Below are positions 58,802-64,000 of a stretch of 64,000 nucleotides of DNA, piece by piece. The position numbers were made by a program, and so were the translations under genes. The stretch spans positions 35,582,501-35,646,500 of the forward strand of contig CM075348.1 of assembly GCA_037693485.1 (NCBI GenBank). Direction: 5' to 3'. The notes under the pieces were generated by a model. That model had not been told where the DNA came from, made no database searches, and saw only the letters and a list, made by a program, of their open reading frames with translations. The stretch's first letter is position 1, and every line of letters begins with the position of its first letter. The DNA comes from Kitagawia praeruptora (lineage: Eukaryota; Streptophyta; Magnoliopsida; Apiales; Apiaceae).

Positions 58802-61800
58802 CTAGAAATTTAACATTCCTAACTCACTTACTAATCTACTGAATGTAGTCTCATCAAGTGGTTTAGTTAGAATATCTGCAAGCTGTTTGTCAGTAGGAAC
58901 AAAATGAAGTTCCACAGTACCATTCTCAATATGTTCTCTAATAAAATGATACCTGACATCAATGTGCTTAGTCCTTGAATGTTGAACTGGATTTTCTGCA
59001 ATTTTAATAGCACTAGTATTATCACAAAACATAGGAATATTACTAAGTGTCATACCATAATCCATCAACTGATTTCTTATCCAAAGGAGCTGTGCACAAC
59101 AACTGCCTGCTGCTATGTACTCAGCTTCTGCAGTTGAGGTTGAAACAGATTGTTGCTTCTTGCTTGCCCAAGAAATCAATCTATTTCCCAAGAATTGACA
59201 TGTACCTGTAGTGCTTTTCCTTGTCTATCTTACACCCTGCATAATCAGAGTCTGAATAGCCAATTAGAAAGAAATCAGATTCTCTAGGGTACCACAAACC
59301 AAGATTTGGAGTTCCTTTGAGATATCTAAAAATTCTCTTCACATCAATTAAATAAGATTCCTTAGGATCACTTTGGAATCTAGCACATAAACAGGTAGAA
59401 AACATTATATCTGGCCTACTTGCAGTTAGATATAACAATGAGCCTATCATGCCTCTATAACTAGTATTATCCACACTCTTTCCCTTAGGATCTGAGTCTA
59501 GTTTAGTGGCTGTTGCCATGGGTGTTTTTGCAACTGCACAGTCTTGAAAGTCAAACCTTCTTAAAAGATCTTTGATATACTTTGACTGATTAATGAAAAT
59601 ACCAGTCTCAGTCTGTTTGACCTGCAAGCCTAAGAAATAATTTAATTCACCCATCATGCTCATCTGATACTTAGACTGCATAAGCTTGCTAAACTTAGCA
59701 CACAACTTTTCATTAGTAGAACCAAAAATAATATCATCAACATAAACTTGAACTAAAAGCAATTCACCTTTTATCTTTCTAAAGAATAGAGTTTTGTCAA
59801 TTGTACCTCTTGTGAAGCCATTTTCAAGAAAAAATTTAGACAAAGTCTCATACCATGCTCTTGGTGCCTGCTTTAGTCCATAGAGTGCCTTGTCAAGTTT
59901 GTAGACATGATTTGGAAACTTTGGATCAAAAAATCCAGGTGGCTGTTCCACATACACTTCCTCATCAAGTTTGCTATTTAGAAAAGCACTCTTAACATCC
60001 ATCTGGTATACCTTGAATTTTGAATGAGCTGCAAATGCAAGAAACATTCTGATTGCTTCCAATCTTGCTACAGGTGCAAAGGTCTCATCATAATCAATGC
60101 CTTCTTCCTGAGAATAACCCTTGGCCACCAGTCTTGCTTTGTTTCTTACAATCATACCAGATTCATCTAGCTTGTTTCTGAAAACCCATCTTGCACCAAC
60201 AATAGATCTATCTTTAGGTCTTGGTACCAGTTTCCAGACTTTGTTTCTCTCAAACTCATTTAACTCCTCCTGCATTGCAATTACCCAATCAGGATCCTGT
60301 AAGGCTTCTTCAACCTTCTTAGGTTCATTCTTTAAAAGAAAGCAACTATACAAGCATTCATTTTGAATTGATCTTCTAGTTCGAACACCACTATTTGGAT
60401 CACCAATTATCAAATCTTCAGTATGATCCTTTGTCCATTTTCTAACAGGTGGTAGATTGACTCTGCTAGTCTCTCCCCCTAAGTTAGTGGTATCTCTTGT
60501 AGAAGAATTCTCTCTGCCTTCAATAACTCCCCTTTGATAAATAGAATCAGTAGATTCCATATTGCTGCTAGTTACTGATCTTCCTTCAGTAGACTCTGAA
60601 AGATCAGTTCCTGATGGAGTAGACTCTGAATAACTAATCTGCTCCTGATGATCACTGTGTTCTCTTTGATTTATCTGCTCCCCCTCAACAGTAGCATTCC
60701 TTTGAGAAGCAATAGAAATTTCTTCTGGAGAATCTTCATCATCACTGGAGAGTATCTTAGAATTCTTCAGATTTTCAAATTCCAATTTGTCATGGCTTTC
60801 ATCAGTTTGCAGAATTCCAAATTTCTTATCATCAAATGCAACATGAATTGATTCCATAACAATGTGAGTTCTGAGATTATAAACTTTGAAGGCCTTAGAT
60901 GCTGAATATCCTAGAAAAATTGTTTCATCCGATTTGGCTTCAAAATTTCTAAGTTGTTCTGGATGAACTTTTAGGACATAGCATTTGCATCCAAAGATGT
61001 GAAAATATTTCACACTTGGTTTCTTTCCTTTGATCATCTCATAGGGAGTTTTTCCATGACTATTTACCAAGGTACAGTTTTGAGTGAAACATGCAGTGTT
61101 AATAACTTCTGCCCAAAAGTAGGTTGGAAGTTTTGCATCTGCAAGCATGGTTCTTGCTGCCTCTATGAGAGTCCTGTTCTTTCTTTCCACTACACCATTC
61201 TGTTGAGGTGTACCAGGTGCAGAAAACTGTTGAGTAATTCATTTGTCTGCACAAAACCCCTCAATTCTAGAATTCTTGAATTCTGTACCATTGTCACTTC
61301 TAAGTACTTTGACTTTGTACTCAGAGTTATTATGAATATTCTTGGTAAGTTCAATGATTTGCTGAGGAGCTTCATCCTTCTTGTGTAGAAAGAACACCCA
61401 TGCAAACCTTGTGAAATCATCCACTATCACTAGAGCATATCTTTTCTTGCTGATAGACATAATGTTTACTGGACCAAACAGATCAAGATGTAGCATGTGA
61501 AATGGATCAGTAATTGAATTTTCAGTCTTGCTCTTGAAAGTGGTTCTTCTCTGCTTTCCAAGCTGACATGCATCACAAAGTCCATCTTGCACATAATTCG
61601 CCTGAGGTAGGCCTCTCACCAGATTGTGCTTAACAAGTTGATTAAGCTTCTTGAAATTAAGATGTGAGAGCTTCTTGTGCCAATTCCAGCTTTCATCACT
61701 TGTTGATTTGCTGTAGAGACATCTAACAATTCCTTTAGATGTATCACTTAAGCTGGCTTCATATATGTTACCATGTCTTTGACCAGTTAGAACAATGTCT

Positions 61801-62072
61801 CCATTCTGCATATTCAAGATTTTGCATCCTTCTCTGTCAAAGATTGATTTGTAACCTTTATCACCCAGTTGACTTATGATTAAAAGAGTATGTTTCAAGC
61901 CTTCAACCAGTGCTACATTTTCTATGATCACATTCCCCAAAACAATTGAGCCATATCCCAGAGTTTCTCCTTTGTTGCCATCTCCAAATGATATTACTGG
62001 GCCAGCTTTCCTCTCAAACTTTGTAAGCAGGGTCTTCTTTCCAGTCATATGTCCAGAGCATCCACTGTCCAA
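58802..62072 (-). pseudogene. pol: Sirevirus pol with one stop and one frameshift
   Basis: Protease at the start (LDSGCSGHMTG, 62072); integrase with zinc-binding H/H/C/C (WHKKLSHLNF...CDACQLGK) and catalytic HLDLFGPV, RSDNGTEF and VVERKNRT; reverse transcriptase with MDVKSAFLNS, YGLKQAPRAWY and QVYVDDIIFGS; RNase H with YSDSDYAG, STAEAEYIAAG and FCDNTSAIKIA, ending near 58802. A TGA at 61239-61241 interrupts integrase, where the family has Gly. An extra A near 59222 shifts the frame inside RNase H. All catalytic motifs are otherwise present. Pol lies in a different frame from gag. Confidence 0.92.
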
Positions 62073-62116
62073 GATAATTGAATGCTTCTTTCCTGTGCCC
62101 TGCAGACAAAAAGTAA
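62073..62116 (-). other. Gag/pol junction with splice-acceptor-like tract
   Basis: Just past the gag stop the minus strand reads TTCTAAC, then TTACTTTTTGTCTGCAG, then the start of pol. This is a branch-point and acceptor layout at the same place as the intron-like segment of the gag-only Sirevirus (32143-32264). No clear donor is left in this copy. Confidence 0.4.
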
Positions 62117-64000
62117 CTAGTTAGAATTTTTTAGGACCCAACTTTGATTGGATCCTTTCTTACTAGATTTAGAAACAACAGGCTTTGAGAATTTTGTCTT
62201 TACTTTACCTGTTGTAGAGTCAACTTTAGACTCTAATTTCACAAACTGTTTGTGACTAGGAGTTTCAGATTTCAAGGAATAATAGTCATAATACAGTTCA
62301 TGATATTCTCTACACAAGTAAATGGAATGAAGTAAACTACCACAATGATAACAAGCTTTTTGTGGTTGGTATTGAATTTTCTGAGTCTTGGGAAATCTGG
62401 ACTCAGTTTTCCAAAAAGGTTTTTGATTGCAGTCTAGGGCCAAATGATTATGATTTCCACACTTATAGCATTTTTTCCTAGGTGCATCAGGTACATTCTT
62501 GTAATTATTCTCTTTGTTAATACCTTCTTTTCCATTCCTATTTCTTTTGATCTTGCTAGACTCTGAAAGACCATCTAATCTCTGTTTCAACTGAGATTTA
62601 GACAGAAACCCTATGTTTACATTCTTAGGTTTCTCTAACACTTTCTCATCTGAATTACTATTGTTAATCCTTTTGTGTACAATAGGGGTACCTTTTGAAT
62701 CAACAAATTTAACATGATTAGGTTCAGAAACAATTTTCTTACCTTCAGATTTAGATGTGCTAGCTTCTACTTTACTATCATCATTGACAATAGCTACTTT
62801 TTCTTCTTGTCTAGCCTTATCAAAACCTAAACCATTAACCTTACCACGAATTCCATTTTCGATGATTTCTTGTGTCTTTTTACCAGAAATGTTAATGGTC
62901 TTAATCACATCTCTCTCTTCCTCTAGTTCTTTTCTGACATAGTCATAAGACTCAAGAATAACACTATAATCATGCTTAGCTTTATCAGAACTTAACTTGT
63001 ATTCTTCCATTTGAATTAATTCAGATTCAAGAAAATTATTTCTATCAACTAATTTATCATTCTTAACCTTAAGTTCATCTCTTTCACAAGTAAGAATTCT
63101 AAAATTAGTCATAAGATTCTTAAACTCAGCATGGATAGATCTAATTTCATCAGAATTTAAGTTATCAAATGAATCAAGAGAGTGAAGTGATACCTTAACA
63201 GAGGATGGAGAAATTTTCTTTGGAGATCCAGGTTTATCTGAAACATTTGCCATCAATGCAATGTTGTCATAATCCAATTCATCCTCAGAATCACTGGAAT
63301 CAGCCCAATCCTTCTGTGTGACCATAAGTGCATTACCTTTTCCTGAATTCCTAGGTTTCTTACACTCACTAGCAAAGTGTCCAAGCTCGCTGCAATTAAA
63401 ACACTTGATCTTGGCCTTATCAAGTTTGACAATTGTCCCTTTGCCTTTGTCACTCTTCTTCTCCTCCTTCTTTTGAAAAGGTCCTTTTCTAAATCTTCTC
63501 CTGTTGAATCTTCCTTTCTTGAAGGCTTTAGCAAACATAGCAAAGAGTTCCTGCATCTCAGATTCAGAATCATTGTTGTCAGAGTCCATATCAGTAGTCT
63601 CTGACTCAGAACTTTCTTTGCTTTTCTTCTTCCTTGAGTTCTTTACAGCAATCTCTTCATGCTGTTCTTCAGGAAGCTTCTTTGATTCAGATTGAGCAGT
63701 AAGTGCAACAGTCTTCATCTTTCCTTCACTCCTGCTCTTCTTCTGCTACTTGTCAAGTTCATTAGCTCTCAATTTTCCATATACTGCCTCTAATGATATC
63801 TCATCCAGATCATTAGCTTCCTCAATCGCAGATATCTTCTCATTGTAGAAATCAGGCAAAGCTTTCATGAACTTTGTATTCATATCCTCCAAGTCATAAT
63901 ATTTACCATGCATGGCCATCTCATTGATGAGTTTTGTAAACCTATCAAAGGTATCAGTAAGTGACTCACCAGACTTGGATTCAAAGTACTCATACTATTG
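62117..64000 (-). pseudogene. gag: Sirevirus gag, C-terminal part, runs off window
   Basis: The window edge cuts the N-terminus. From 63994 leftward comes the central Copia gag domain (YFESKSGESLTDTFDRFTKL, LPDFYNEKISAIEE), a Lys/Ser-rich linker, zinc knuckle CFNCSELGHFASEC (about 63395), a long coiled-coil-like region, and two more Cys/His clusters (CYKCGNHNHLALDC and CYHCGSLLHSIYLC). It ends WVLKNSN and TAG at 62117-62119. TAG codons at 63995-63997 and 63746-63748 break the frame. The three CCHC motifs are more than most Copia gags have, but some Sireviruses carry extra ones. Confidence 0.85.

Larger units (their letters stand above)
51454..64000 (-). mobile_element. Inner Sirevirus with gag, pol and env-like genes, 5' end outside
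   Basis: The 3' LTR is 51454-52189. Going right come the polypurine tract, env-like gene, a non-coding interval holding an opposite-strand ORF, pol (RNase H to protease) and gag, which runs off the window. It is inserted in the outer Sirevirus just before that element's env-like start. A solo LTR interrupts it at 55770-57393. Several in-frame stops and a frameshift make this copy inactive. More than 12.5 kb is visible. Confidence 0.85.

Overview
This window is nuclear DNA of a flowering plant, most likely a eudicot. It is AT-rich, has spliced introns, plant LTR-retrotransposon signatures (tRNA-Met and tRNA-Asp primer sites, Sirevirus env-like genes, a Tnt1/Tork-like Copia), Helitron ends and a CACTA transposon. 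I did not fix the species. Family names come from remembered motifs; no database search was possible.

Only one ordinary host gene is visible: a two-exon, plus-strand gene at 37625-40000 for a plant-conserved protein of unknown function. Nearly everything else is mobile DNA, mostly nested, with many boundaries supported by exact target-site duplications (TSDs).

Left part (1-20.2 kb): a small gag-only LTR element (408-2252, TSD TCTAA); a probable Helitron (about 2952-8246) carrying a laccase fragment and an intron-containing prolyl oligopeptidase fragment; and a second probable Helitron (8303-20183) split by a 10.3-kb gag-only Ty3 element (9123-19454, TSD TGTTT) with a chimeric 5' LTR. Middle (20.9-35.2 kb): a Sirevirus-like Copia reduced to gag (20917-35228, TSD ATTAG), whose left LTR is split by a complete but mutated Copia element (21250-30115, TSD ATATC). 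Around the host gene (35.2-42 kb) lie three MITE or fold-back candidates, a tandem repeat and a weak Helitron end.

Right part (42.0-64.0 kb): two nested Sirevirus elements on the minus strand. The outer one (LTR 42028-43085) shows only its env-like region, interrupted by a non-autonomous CACTA (47667-50574, TSD TGT) that carries MCM6-like and AP-3 beta-like exon fragments. The inner one (LTR 51454-52189, continuing past 64000) has gag, pol and env-like genes, a solo LTR insertion (55770-57393, TSD AAAGC), and a small oppositely oriented ORF with its own TATA box between env and pol.

The most unusual pattern is that each of the three Sirevirus-like elements has its own short motif repeated through its LTRs and other regions: GCTTGCTG, TGACAG/CTGTCA and ATCCTGAT/ATCAGGAT. 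Three of the LTR elements here carry gag without pol and would need proteins supplied by other copies.
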